Assembly: GCA_050949885.1 (NCBI GenBank)
Contig: JBMNGO010000002.1
Location: 124,001 to 188,000, forward strand
DNA from: JBMNGO01 sp050949885
Lineage (GTDB): Bacteria > Bacillota > Syntrophomonadia > Syntrophomonadales > Syntrophomonadaceae
Direction: 5' to 3'
Length of the DNA: 64,000 bases
Shown here in pieces: positions 25,784 through 34,046 of this stretch; positions within the stretch are counted from its first letter, which is position 1; each line of letters starts with the position of its first letter. Both the position numbers and the translations under genes were made by a program. The notes beneath the pieces are model-generated. The model saw only the letters and a program-made list of their open reading frames with translations, made no database searches and had not been told where the DNA came from.

Positions 25784-28183
25784 CTACCGGGGATAAAAAT
25801 ACTCATAGATTGCATCAGCTAAAGCCCGGGCCGCCCGTTCTTGGAAACGCTCCTGCTGCAGCAAGCGACGTTCCTCGTCGTTGCTGATGAAAGCCAGCTC
25901 TGCCAAGGCAGAGGGCATCTTAGTTTCCTTTAATACGGTAAATTGGGCTTCCTTTACCCCACGGTTGTCCCTTTTTAATTCCTTCACCAGACACTGCTGC
26001 AAAAGGTTGGCCAGTCTAATCCTCTGGTCTCTCTGTTGAACCAAATCCTCATTATCCCAGGGGGCATAAAAATAGGTTTCCGTACCGTTCCGGTCCGACA
26101 GGTAAAAAGAATTGCAGTGAATAGAAACGAACACATCAGGGTTGGATTGATTAGCCAGAATAGCCCTTTCCTGCAGGGACAGGTAAACATCACTATTGCG
26201 GGTGTATCTTACCTTAATTCCCTTTTCTGCTAATAGTTCTCCCGCCTTCAGAGCTACCGAAAGGTTTATGTCTTTTTCCTTTATATTGCTGCAGGTTGCA
26301 CCCGGATCCTCCCCTCCATGGCCAGGATCCAACATAATCGAAAATTCCTTCTGCCTTGAAGAGGGTTCAACAGATTTTATGGTCAGAACAATATTCAGCT
26401 CATTGGTGCCTTCTTCCTGAAAAATTGTATAGTCAAAAGGTTTATCAGTCTTTATTTTCAGATTAGTACCGGGAGTTCTTCCATCTGTTTGCTTAATAGC
26501 CATCTTTTCCAGGAGATTGCTTACTACATATTCATAAGTTTCCCTAACATTTCCCATGGCAACTGATTCCAAGTAAACCTCAAGACCATTCTCCTTCAAT
26601 TCCGCAGTATAAGTACAGGGAGCCAGGGTATATATCAGAATTATCTCCCCAGTAGTGCCGCAAACCTCACGGCTCACTGATACAATACTATTAGGTATAC
26701 TAATGGTCTGTTTACTGCCCCGTTCACCCCGGAGGGAATACTCAATACCAGGGGGTAGCTCTATTTTTACTGCAGCATCGTTGTCAACATTGTATCCACT
26801 TATTTTAATGAACTGTCGGCCGGGAGGTTCAAAAACCACCGGCTGGCCCTTAAACTTACAATTTTTATAGGTTAAAAGGATGGTTTTATCATCTTTAATA
26901 ATTACGGGCTCAACATCAGTACCTGCTTCCACAACTATAGTCAAGCCCTTTTCGTCCTTTTGAACAGAATAAACTACTTCACCGCTGGCCGGAGTTAGGG
27001 AATCGGGTTGGTTTTCTTCGGGTTCCTGAGGAGTTAAGGGCTCACCGGCTTCCCAGGCCACATCAACAACCCAGCCTGCTACCCAGGCCGGTTTCCCTGC
27101 CCGGCTCACCTGGTACCAGCCATTATCCTCAGCCAGCACATACAGCTTTTCTCCCGAGCAGGCCTGATCAATTGTCTCACAGGTTATATCAGGTCCGGTG
27201 CGCAGATTAACCAGGTTTTCCTTCACAACTACAGAAGCTACTCTGTTCTTACCATTATCAGGCTCCAACTGTGTTCTAACCGTGATAGTGCGGTCTTTCT
27301 CATTCCATTCCACCTCGCCCTCAAAAGCTTCTGCGATAAATCTTAGAGGCACCAGGGTGCGATCATCGATAATTTTTGCCGGAACCCCCATTTCCCGTCC
27401 CTTCCCGTTGACGGTAGCAGTTGTGGCACCAATGGGCAGTACTACTGATATAAGGTCATTGTAGGCTATAACCGTACTGGTAGCCTGATCCCACTGGACT
27501 GATACGCCCAGGGCTTCAAAAACCGCCCTGGCTGGGACCAGAGTGGTCCCGTTTTCTATTATCGGCGGCACATCAAAGCTCAGTTTGGTCCCATTAATGA
27601 ATACTGAAAGAGGTTTATCGGCTGAATTTGGTGCATCTTGAGTTGGCTTGCTTTCTCTTTTTACTAACCACCCGGCCACATAGCCAGTTTGCCCGTTGGC
27701 CAGCCGCACCTGATACCAGCCTTCGGTTTCAGCCAGAGCAATAACTGATAGCCGTTCTTTATTATTGGCCATACCTATCACCGAGTGGGAGGTGCTGGGG
27801 CCGCTGCGCAAATTAACCGGGCCATCCTGAACAATAATGCCGAATAATTCCCCTGTATCATGCTTATCAGGCTCCATATTCGCCGGCGTTTTTTGGCTGG
27901 TTTCTACATATTGGGAAGAAACCCAGCCATAGAGGTTGCCAAATCTAATCCTGTACCATCCGGCTGACTCTTCGATAATATTTATCTCGGTACCCTGGTA
28001 GAGGTATCCAGCAACTGAATAAGTTGTCCCCGGCCCGGATCTAACAGTCAGAACACTGGCGCTTACTTCTCCTGAGGCTGCAGCCGCATTGGCAGGCAAA
28101 GCCAGCACTGCTGCCCCCACCAGAAACAACAGGAATATCAATTGACCCGATATTTTGTATATATCATCTTTTCTTACAGGCAT
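25784..28183 (-). CDS. N-acetylmuramoyl-L-alanine amidase with SH3, stalk and AMIN domains
   Basis: The 799-residue exported enzyme cuts the amide bond between MurNAc and the stem peptide. In order it has a signal peptide (about 12-36), two SH3 domains (about 38-180), a stalk domain (about 192-305; TTLVPARAVFEALG, RTLVPLRFIAEAFE), and a third SH3 domain (about 314-376). An AMIN-like domain (about 400-600) and a C-terminal Amidase_3 domain (about 617-799) complete it. Zinc ligands are in DPGHGG, KEKDINLS and SIHCNSF; the catalytic Glu is in LAELAFISN. The ATG is 11 nt behind AAGGAG. Lysis, division or wall remodelling are possible roles. Confidence 0.94.
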   Translation of the reverse strand: MPVRKDDIYKISGQLIFLLFLVGAAVLALPANAAAASGEVSASVLTVRSGPGTTYSVAGYLYQGTEINIIEESAGWYRIRFGNLYGWVSSQYVETSQKTPANMEPDKHDTGELFGIIVQDGPVNLRSGPSTSHSVIGMANNKERLSVIALAETEGWYQVRLANGQTGYVAGWLVKRESKPTQDAPNSADKPLSVFINGTKLSFDVPPIIENGTTLVPARAVFEALGVSVQWDQATSTVIAYNDLISVVLPIGATTATVNGKGREMGVPAKIIDDRTLVPLRFIAEAFEGEVEWNEKDRTITVRTQLEPDNGKNRVASVVVKENLVNLRTGPDITCETIDQACSGEKLYVLAEDNGWYQVSRAGKPAWVAGWVVDVAWEAGEPLTPQEPEENQPDSLTPASGEVVYSVQKDEKGLTIVVEAGTDVEPVIIKDDKTILLTYKNCKFKGQPVVFEPPGRQFIKISGYNVDNDAAVKIELPPGIEYSLRGERGSKQTISIPNSIVSVSREVCGTTGEIILIYTLAPCTYTAELKENGLEVYLESVAMGNVRETYEYVVSNLLEKMAIKQTDGRTPGTNLKIKTDKPFDYTIFQEEGTNELNIVLTIKSVEPSSRQKEFSIMLDPGHGGEDPGATCSNIKEKDINLSVALKAGELLAEKGIKVRYTRNSDVYLSLQERAILANQSNPDVFVSIHCNSFYLSDRNGTETYFYAPWDNEDLVQQRDQRIRLANLLQQCLVKELKRDNRGVKEAQFTVLKETKMPSALAELAFISNDEERRLLQQERFQERAARALADAIYEYFYPR

Positions 28184-28410
28184 GGTACATTTTTCTCCTT
28201 TTGGATACTATAATCATCATTTCTGGTTTCGACATATCCCGTGTTAGTCCTGCCTGCTTAATGTAAAAACTGCCAATTTGGGACAAATATAGTAGTTAAT
28301 TCAGCTTTGTTTTCAATTCGGGCTTTTCTACCCGAGATTCTCACTTTCGGGCATATCCAGTTCGGCCTTGGTCATAAAATTTCACTCCAATAAATGCCAG
28401 TAAGGGTTTA

Positions 28411-28937
28411 GTCACGGGGAGTGGGGCAAACATGATGCTTTATCCAGGCTGGGCAGCCGGTCTCCTGTTTGCCGACTGAGGGATGTTGCGAATGATAAGA
28501 GGATTATTACCGTTGAGTTTTGCACTCAACTCAGCCCGCCTCACCTTCCGGCGGCCGGGCAGAATATCATGTTTGCGTGGGTGTGAGTCACAGGTAGTGA
28601 GGCAATCATGATGCTTTATCCAGGCTGGGCAGCCGGTCTCCTGTTTGCCGACTGAGGGATGTTGCGGATGATAAGAGGATTATTACTGTTGAGTTTTGCA
28701 CTCACCTCAGCCCGCCTTACCTTCCGGCGCCTGGCAAAACATCATGCTTGCGTGGGTGTGAGTCACAGGTAGTGAGGCAATCATGATGCTTTATCCAGGC
28801 TGGGCAGCCGGTCTCCTGTTTGCCGACTGAGGGATGTTGCGGATGGCAGCGGGGCAGTACTGTTGAGATTTGTATGCAATTCAGCTCGCCTTACCTTCCG
28901 GCGCCCGGACAAAAGCATCATGCTTGCGTGGATGTGA
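28411..28937. repeat. Three tandem ~176-bp repeats (intergenic)
   Basis: Units run 28411-28586, 28587-28761 and 28762-28937. About 60 nt in each (from CATGATGCTTTATCCAGGCT through GACTGAGGGATGTTGCG) are essentially identical. Units 1 and 2 agree throughout at roughly nine positions in ten, while unit 3 diverges in its second half. Each unit opens with CATGATG and closes with CATCATG or a near match, so each can fold on itself, and GGCTGGGCAGCC forms an inner hairpin. They fill half of the 1060-nt gap 28184-29243. The stretch 28184-28410 shows no gene. Confidence 0.93.
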
Positions 28938-29024
28938 GTCACGGGCATTAAAAAGAGTCTTACAAATTATTCCCAATTTGCCGTTTGGCGGTCAGGTCAC
29001 TTCCCATGAAGTGAGGTGATACCT

Positions 29025-29105
29025 ATGATTACTTATGGCGAATTGTTTCAATTTTGTCTGGTGATCTTGGGAGTTGTTTCCCTGTGTTTAATACACAGAA
29101 AATAA
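29025..29105 (+). CDS. 26-residue holin-like toxin (type I toxin candidate)
   Basis: The ORF starts at ATG 29025 behind a near-perfect Shine-Dalgarno, GAGGTGAT, and ends at 29105. It encodes a short polar head (MITYGELFQF), one membrane helix (CLVILGVVSLCLI) and a basic tail (HRK). This is the pattern of the small putative holin-like toxins (TxpA/BsrG-like) of Firmicutes. A hairpin follows the stop directly. A TATAAT on the opposite strand at 29183-29188 could start an antisense RNA over its 3' end. Function is inferred from pattern and context. Confidence 0.7.
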   Translation: MITYGELFQFCLVILGVVSLCLIHRK

Positions 29106-29107
29106 CG

Positions 29108-29130
29108 GACCGCCTTTGAGTAAGGCGGTC
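29108..29130 (+). terminator. Hairpin after the small toxin ORF
   Basis: GACCGCCTT and AAGGCGGTC form a perfect 9-bp stem with a 5-nt loop, 2 nt after the toxin stop. No long T tract follows (TAAGTCTGATTT), so it may act partly as an mRNA-stabilising or antisense-pairing structure. Confidence 0.6.
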
Positions 29131-29243
29131 TAAGTCTGATTTCGGACCTGCCACCCTAGCAAAAGCGGCAACTCCTTTAGTAATTATATGGTAACATGCG
29201 CCCCAATATGCGTCGAACAGTTTTGCCCAATATAGGCTGGGGG

Positions 29244-30281
29244 TTAATTGGGAGTTGGCTCCTCATGGCCAGGACTGGGTAATTTGGATCTTTCCTCATT
29301 AACCTGCTGGTCAGTTTTGGCCGGCGGTGTGTATTGGGGGTAAGGGGATTCTAAGAACACTACCAGGCTTTCCCCGGCAAACAGCTTTTCCAACATATCC
29401 GGGAACTTGTTGCCATCAGCTACCCAGTAACTCTCCATCAGGAACCCGTCATCATCATATACTTCATAAAAGTAACCCGGCAGGGTTTGAGTGATAATTG
29501 AATCAGCATCAAACCCGGGGGCCCAGCTGGCCATTTTTAGCATATCCCCTAGTTTTAGGTTGGTAGTGACGTAATCGCTGACCTGATCAACCAGCTTGGG
29601 AAGTTTAGTCAATGTTCTGGGTTGTAGGACTTCTTTGGCCAGAGCTTTTAAAAACTCCTGTTGTTGTGAAGTCCTTTGAATGTCACCCAGGCTGTAATCC
29701 CGATAGCGGACAAATGCTAAAGCTTCCCTCCCATTCAGGCGCTTTTCCCCAGGATACAGATCAATATCTTCCTCCGGCTTATACATGCGCTGGGGAACAT
29801 TTATGGTTACACCGCCCAGAGTGTCTATTATGTCCTTAAACCCGTTGAAATCCATTTCTACAAAGTAATCAATTTCTGTCTGTAGGAAACCTGCTACTGC
29901 TTCCATAGCATATTCCGGGCCGCCCACAAAATTGGCTGCACATATCTTATCCAGCGAAGTACCTTCCACCTTTACTCGTGTATCACGCGGAATGGAAATA
30001 AGGACCACCTTATCCAGTTTGGGATCAATAGAGGCTAGAATCATTGTATCAGAGCGGGCATGTTCGTCACCGGGACGGGCATCTACCCCAAGTATCAGAA
30101 TGTTGGTTCTCTTTCCGTCTTTTATGGTAGTGAAGGTTTCTTCTCCTTCTTGATCCTGAATGGGCGATTCATGCGTAAATCCAGCCAATACCGAACCCAG
30201 AGCAAAAAAGACTACAAATACGATTCCCATCATTCCTACGTTTCTTATCAAGTATTTTATCTTGTTGTCCTTTTTTCTCAT
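29244..30281 (-). CDS. LytR-CpsA-Psr (LCP) family wall-polymer ligase
   Basis: LCP proteins transfer undecaprenyl-linked glycopolymers to peptidoglycan on the outer face of the membrane. The product has 345 residues with a basic N-terminus, one membrane helix (about 13-35) and the LCP domain (about 60-215). Family residues are in ILILGVDARPG, ARSDTMILASID, SIPRDTRV and the later FVRYRDYSLGDIQR. ATG 30281, behind AGGGTGG, was chosen over 30341, which would overlap the upstream gene. It follows the TagO/WecA-type gene by 19 nt, a fitting pathway pair. Confidence 0.93.
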   Translation of the reverse strand: MRKKDNKIKYLIRNVGMMGIVFVVFFALGSVLAGFTHESPIQDQEGEETFTTIKDGKRTNILILGVDARPGDEHARSDTMILASIDPKLDKVVLISIPRDTRVKVEGTSLDKICAANFVGGPEYAMEAVAGFLQTEIDYFVEMDFNGFKDIIDTLGGVTINVPQRMYKPEEDIDLYPGEKRLNGREALAFVRYRDYSLGDIQRTSQQQEFLKALAKEVLQPRTLTKLPKLVDQVSDYVTTNLKLGDMLKMASWAPGFDADSIITQTLPGYFYEVYDDDGFLMESYWVADGNKFPDMLEKLFAGESLVVFLESPYPQYTPPAKTDQQVNEERSKLPSPGHEEPTPN

Positions 30282-30300
30282 ATTAATTGCCACCCTAATG

Positions 30301-31371
30301 TTAGAATTCAATGCCGCGGGGTTTACCCACCTGCTGGGCATCAGCGTTCTTACCCCCGCTCATCAGGCCGATTCTCCCCGCTCCCAAAACTACCGCCAGC
30401 ATTAACAAAGCAATCACCATCAATGCTTTGGGGCCGGAAATGAATGTCATGGTAACTGAAATGGCTCCAAAGACTATACTGATAGCATAAATGATTAAAA
30501 CGGTCCGCCGGTGACTTACTCCCAGGGCCATTAACCGGTGGTGCAAATGGTCTTTGTCCGGGGAAAAAATGGGTTGTTTCTTGTGAATCCTCCTAATAAT
30601 CGCGAAAAATGTATCAAAAATGGGAATCCCCAGAATAACCAAAGGAACCAATAGCGAAATCAGGGCTGCGCTTTTGGCAGTGCCCATTACCGCCATACAG
30701 GCCAGAATAAAGCCCAAAAAATTCGATCCCCCATCTCCCATAAAGGTTTGGGCAGGGTAAAAATTATAGGGCAGAAAACCTAGTATAGCAGCAACTAGAA
30801 TTAAAGCTACCCCCGCTGCCCCAAATAAACCTTCATTAAAAGCAATTATTCCCATAGTAATAGCAGCAATAGCCGATACTCCTGCGGCCAATCCATCCAA
30901 TCCGTCAATGAGGTTTATGGCATTGCTGACCCCTACAATCCACAATAGAGTTAAAGGCAAGCTGAGCATCCCCAGATCTAAATAACCATCAAAGGGATTG
31001 GTGACAAAGTGAACTATTACCCCATAATGGATGGCTACCAGCGCTGCAATTATTTGGCCCCCCAGCTTCACCCAGGCAGACAGGCCAAAAATGTCGTCCA
31101 AGGCTCCTACCAAAAATATTATGCTGCCTCCCAGAATTATGCCAGTATAGGGGCCATAAAATTTCCCCATTAAGGCCATAACCAGTGTAAAAGGGACAAA
31201 AATCGCCAATCCTCCCAGCCTGGGCATTAATCGTGAGTGCACTTTGCGTTTTTCCGGCCGATCAACCGCCTTAATTTTTAAGGCTAGTTTAATTACCGGA
31301 GGAACAGAGACAAATGCTAAAATCAAAGTACATATGAAAATCAATATATTCCAGCAAATACCTGCTTGCAC
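30301..31371 (-). CDS. Undecaprenyl-phosphate GlcNAc-1-phosphate transferase (WecA/TagO-like)
   Basis: It starts wall glycopolymer synthesis by loading a sugar-1-phosphate onto undecaprenyl phosphate. The 356-residue protein has about ten or eleven membrane helices. Catalytic signatures are VGALDDIFG, NLIDGLDGLAAG and the metal-binding MGDGGSNFLGF; HHRLMALG represents the HIHH-type loop of WecA/TagO rather than MraY. GTG 31371 is 9 nt behind AGGAGG, whereas GTG 31380 abuts it. The LCP gene follows directly. Confidence 0.93.
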   Translation of the reverse strand: MQAGICWNILIFICTLILAFVSVPPVIKLALKIKAVDRPEKRKVHSRLMPRLGGLAIFVPFTLVMALMGKFYGPYTGIILGGSIIFLVGALDDIFGLSAWVKLGGQIIAALVAIHYGVIVHFVTNPFDGYLDLGMLSLPLTLLWIVGVSNAINLIDGLDGLAAGVSAIAAITMGIIAFNEGLFGAAGVALILVAAILGFLPYNFYPAQTFMGDGGSNFLGFILACMAVMGTAKSAALISLLVPLVILGIPIFDTFFAIIRRIHKKQPIFSPDKDHLHHRLMALGVSHRRTVLIIYAISIVFGAISVTMTFISGPKALMVIALLMLAVVLGAGRIGLMSGGKNADAQQVGKPRGIEF

Positions 31372-31403
31372 AGGTTTCACCCTCCTAGGCTTAAACTAGA
31401 CTC

Positions 31404-31432
31404 ATTCTAACACCGGTTTTTTTGCTTGTCCA
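31404..31432 (-). promoter_or_regulatory. Sigma-A promoter of the TagO–LCP operon
   Basis: On the minus strand TGGACA (31427-31432), a 17-nt spacer and TAGAAT (31404-31409) match consensus at 5 of 6 positions each, 33 nt before the GTG start. The rest of the gap (31433-31623) holds a GC-richer, pairing-prone stretch with no gene I can support. Confidence 0.72.
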
Positions 31433-31623
31433 CATAATAACCCTTCAGGACAATACGGAAACCCTCTGTATGGGCAAGCTTTCCAGCCGGTGGCACCCTG
31501 TGAAAAGGTGGACTTCCCCTTCCGGTTCGGGCTAAGACCTTTATTTAAGTTATACGATAATTTAGTCGAATCCTTTCTTTTTTTGATTAAAAAGTTTACC
31601 CTCTTCCCCATAAGCAGACAATA

Positions 31624-31653
31624 TTGCCATAAGGAATTATCAAATACTATAAT
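31624..31653 (+). promoter_or_regulatory. Sigma-A promoter of csaB
   Basis: TTGCCA (31624-31629), an 18-nt spacer and a perfect TATAAT (31648-31653) lie about 80 nt upstream of the csaB start. Confidence 0.72.
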
Positions 31654-31734
31654 TACAAGTATACCAGATGCGGCTCTATTATTTATTGCTTATACTTGGA
31701 AGCTTTAGCGCAACACCTGCTAAAGGAGATAATT

Positions 31735-32817
31735 ATGAAAATTTGTCTGTCTGGTTATTATGGTTTTGATAACGCCGGGGATGAAGCCCTTTTATCAGCC
31801 ATTACCTCAACTATCCGACAATTAAATCCAGCGGTTCATTTTGTGGTTTTTTCCGGATATCCGGGAAAAACAGCAAAATTACATGGTCTTACAGCTGTTA
31901 ACCGGATTAATCCCTGGTCTGTGATGCGGGAGCTATCTACCTGTGATCTGCTCATAAGCGGAGGCGGCAGTCTCTTCCAGGATGTAACCGGACCTTTTTC
32001 CTTGCCTTATTATATAGGTATTGTGGCTCTGGCTAAACTGTTTAGGAAACCGGTCATTTTTTATGCCCAGGGTATCGGCCCCATTAATCGCTGGTGGAGT
32101 AAGGTGCTGATGCGCCTTATCGCCAATCATGCAGATATAATTACTTTGCGGGACCATGATTCCCTTAAAGTGCTAGGTCAACTGGGAATAACCCGGCCCC
32201 CGGTAAGAATTACGGCTGATCCGGTTTTTTCCCTGGAACCGGATCAGGAGGATCTAAAGAAAATGGAGCAGGTTTTATACAGCTATGTCCCCGGTTGTGA
32301 AAAGATTGTAGGTGTTTCTGTCAGGAAATGGTCCCCTCTGTCCGGTTATGAATCTAAGTTGGCTTCGGTTCTGGACAGGCTGGCAGATATGGAATATAAG
32401 ATAGTGTTTATCCCCCTGGATTACCCTGATGATCTGGAGGAATCCAGAAAGATAATGGCTTGGATGCAAAGAGAGTCAATTTTGCTGGATATTCCTCTTA
32501 AGAGCAAGGAACATGTGGCTATCATATCACAAATGAGTCTGGTGGTGGGAATGCGCCTTCATTCCTTGATTTTTGCGGCCAGCCGTCAGGTGCCATTCAT
32601 CGGTATCTCTTATGATCCCAAAATAGACTCTTTCTTAAAAATGTTTGGCCTTTCCCCTCTTTCCGGGTCACCCGAGGAAATGCTGTCACAGATAATGGCT
32701 GTCCTGGAAGATGATACAGGGAAAAAGACCCGTCAGCAGAGAGCCCGGGAACTGCGGGAAAAAGCCATAGAAAACGCCCACATGGCCTTATCTCTGACGA
32801 AAGCAAGAGAAAACTGA
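31735..32817 (+). CDS. csaB: Polysaccharide pyruvyl transferase CsaB
   Basis: CsaB adds pyruvyl ketals to a secondary wall polysaccharide, creating the ligand for SLH domains. The product has 360 residues with the family start KICLSGYYGFDNAGDEALL, ISGGGSLFQDVTG and the C-terminal MRLHSLIFAASRQVPFIGI. ATG 31735, behind AAAGGAG with 7 nt spacing, is preferred to ATG 31696. It is on the plus strand alone, between divergent tagO and the convergent glycosyltransferase run. The SLH protease at 21955-25587 is the obvious client. Confidence 0.94.
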   Translation: MKICLSGYYGFDNAGDEALLSAITSTIRQLNPAVHFVVFSGYPGKTAKLHGLTAVNRINPWSVMRELSTCDLLISGGGSLFQDVTGPFSLPYYIGIVALAKLFRKPVIFYAQGIGPINRWWSKVLMRLIANHADIITLRDHDSLKVLGQLGITRPPVRITADPVFSLEPDQEDLKKMEQVLYSYVPGCEKIVGVSVRKWSPLSGYESKLASVLDRLADMEYKIVFIPLDYPDDLEESRKIMAWMQRESILLDIPLKSKEHVAIISQMSLVVGMRLHSLIFAASRQVPFIGISYDPKIDSFLKMFGLSPLSGSPEEMLSQIMAVLEDDTGKKTRQQRARELREKAIENAHMALSLTKAREN

Positions 32818-32831
32818 CAAGAGCTTGTCAG
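32814..32831. terminator. Short palindrome at the csaB / glycosyltransferase convergence
   Basis: CTGACAAG-AG-CTTGTCAG is a perfect 8-bp inverted repeat containing the csaB stop and reaching into the stop of the convergent gene. A T tract is lacking, so termination efficiency is doubtful. Confidence 0.4.
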
Positions 32832-33979
32832 CTTAGTTGGGCGGCGATTAGCCGGCACATTTCTTCTACCCGGCTTTCCCAGGAATTTTGCTCGGCGAAC
32901 TCCAAACGTTTCTGTATTTTTTGGGGATCGTCCTTTAAAGCCCGCTGGATAGCCTCTATAAACCCTTCCGGTCCTTCGCCTACTTCAACTAAGTCGGCCA
33001 GGATATTGATCTCCGGCATTGGTGTCGAGACTATCGGTTTTCCCGAGGCTATATATTCGTAGAACTTTAGGGGGTTTACGGCCTGGGAAAGATCAGTCAT
33101 CCGGAAGGGATTGAGACAAACGTCAAATTTCTTTAAATAACCGGGAAGTTCCTCTTTGGGCTTGCTGCCCAAGAAGTATACATTGCTCAAGCTCACCAGG
33201 CCGCTTATATCAGCATCAATTTCCACCGGTCCGATCATGACCAGAGACCATTCGGGTTTCCTTAGGGCTACCTGCCGGAGCAGTTCTAAATCTATCCATT
33301 CCTTTATTCTCCCTATAAAACCTAATACTGGTCCCGGGATGGATTTTATATCTTCGGGTGTTAAAAGCTGCGGATCCCTGGCCTGTTGGAAGTGGTGAAC
33401 ATCTGCGGCATTGCGCAACAAATGAATTTCTTTGGCATATGGCGCCCGGGCCTCAAACAGGGGCTGGGCCGTCACCAGAACTATATCAGCTTTTTTTACC
33501 AGATCTATTTCCATCTTTTTTACCATTTCGGGATTAAAACCTAGAAAAGCGGAGTGTTCGTCAACACAATCATAAACCAATAGCTTTTCATCCAGCATTC
33601 CTGCCATATCAGCTGTATTAGGCAAATAAGTCAGCAGAACCGGCTGGGAAAAACCTATTTTACGGCATACTTTTTTCAAGGCCTTGCCTATCAGCCACTG
33701 GTTTATTTTGTTTATTAACCGGAAACGGTTACCAAAAGGCAAAACCGGCATGGGTGAATAAAGGAAAAGATTTTCTTTCCGGGATCTTACCCCTTGTCGC
33801 CACATTCCCCATTTATACCGCATCTGGGGGTCCTTAACCGGAGACAGGATGCTTATGGGAGCTTCCACATATAATATACGATTGGACTCGGGCATTCGCC
33901 AGACCAGCTGCTGGGCTCGGGCCCACAGGGGGTCAAAATCCACTCCCGCAATACACACTATATCCTGGTTTTCTGTCAT
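32828..33979 (-). CDS. Glycosyltransferase, TuaH-like (GT-B fold)
   Basis: The product has 383 residues. It begins IVCIAGVDFDPLWARAQQL and continues WRMPESNRILYVEAP, a pattern seen in TuaH-type wall-polysaccharide glycosyltransferases. The C-terminal Rossmann domain has GFIGRIKEWIDLELL, LNPFRMTDLSQAVNPLKFYE (donor-site acidic residue at the end) and ASGKPIVSTPMPE. It is the last gene of a five-gene minus-strand run with another glycosyltransferase and a Wzy-like protein. Sugar specificity cannot be read. The ATG is about 11 nt behind GAGGA. Confidence 0.85.
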   Translation of the reverse strand: MTENQDIVCIAGVDFDPLWARAQQLVWRMPESNRILYVEAPISILSPVKDPQMRYKWGMWRQGVRSRKENLFLYSPMPVLPFGNRFRLINKINQWLIGKALKKVCRKIGFSQPVLLTYLPNTADMAGMLDEKLLVYDCVDEHSAFLGFNPEMVKKMEIDLVKKADIVLVTAQPLFEARAPYAKEIHLLRNAADVHHFQQARDPQLLTPEDIKSIPGPVLGFIGRIKEWIDLELLRQVALRKPEWSLVMIGPVEIDADISGLVSLSNVYFLGSKPKEELPGYLKKFDVCLNPFRMTDLSQAVNPLKFYEYIASGKPIVSTPMPEINILADLVEVGEGPEGFIEAIQRALKDDPQKIQKRLEFAEQNSWESRVEEMCRLIAAQLS

Positions 33980-33997
33980 TTCTGTTCATTCCTCTAA

Positions 33998-34033
33998 CGC
34001 TTCAGTAAGCATATTCGCTTCAGTAAGCATATT
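33998..34033. repeat. Perfect tandem duplication of 18 bp
   Basis: CGCTTCAGTAAGCATATT occurs twice head to tail (33998-34015 and 34016-34033) in the short gap between the two glycosyltransferase genes. It is probably a recent slip duplication. Confidence 0.9.
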
Positions 34034-34046
34034 ATGTTTAATTCGA

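Noticed and set aside
28228..28234. TGTCGAA (Spo0A box) upstream of the amidase gene
   Set aside because: A lone 7-mer is expected several times by chance in 64 kb, and the neighbouring -35/-10 pair is weak.
28411..28937. CRISPR array
   Set aside because: The units are ~176 bp with no short repeat/unique-spacer alternation, and no cas genes are present.
31400..31620. SRP RNA, 6S RNA or a 69-aa protein in the tagO–csaB gap
   Set aside because: None of the conserved RNA motifs fit. The short minus-strand reading frame is basic low-complexity sequence with no Shine-Dalgarno and overlaps the tagO promoter.
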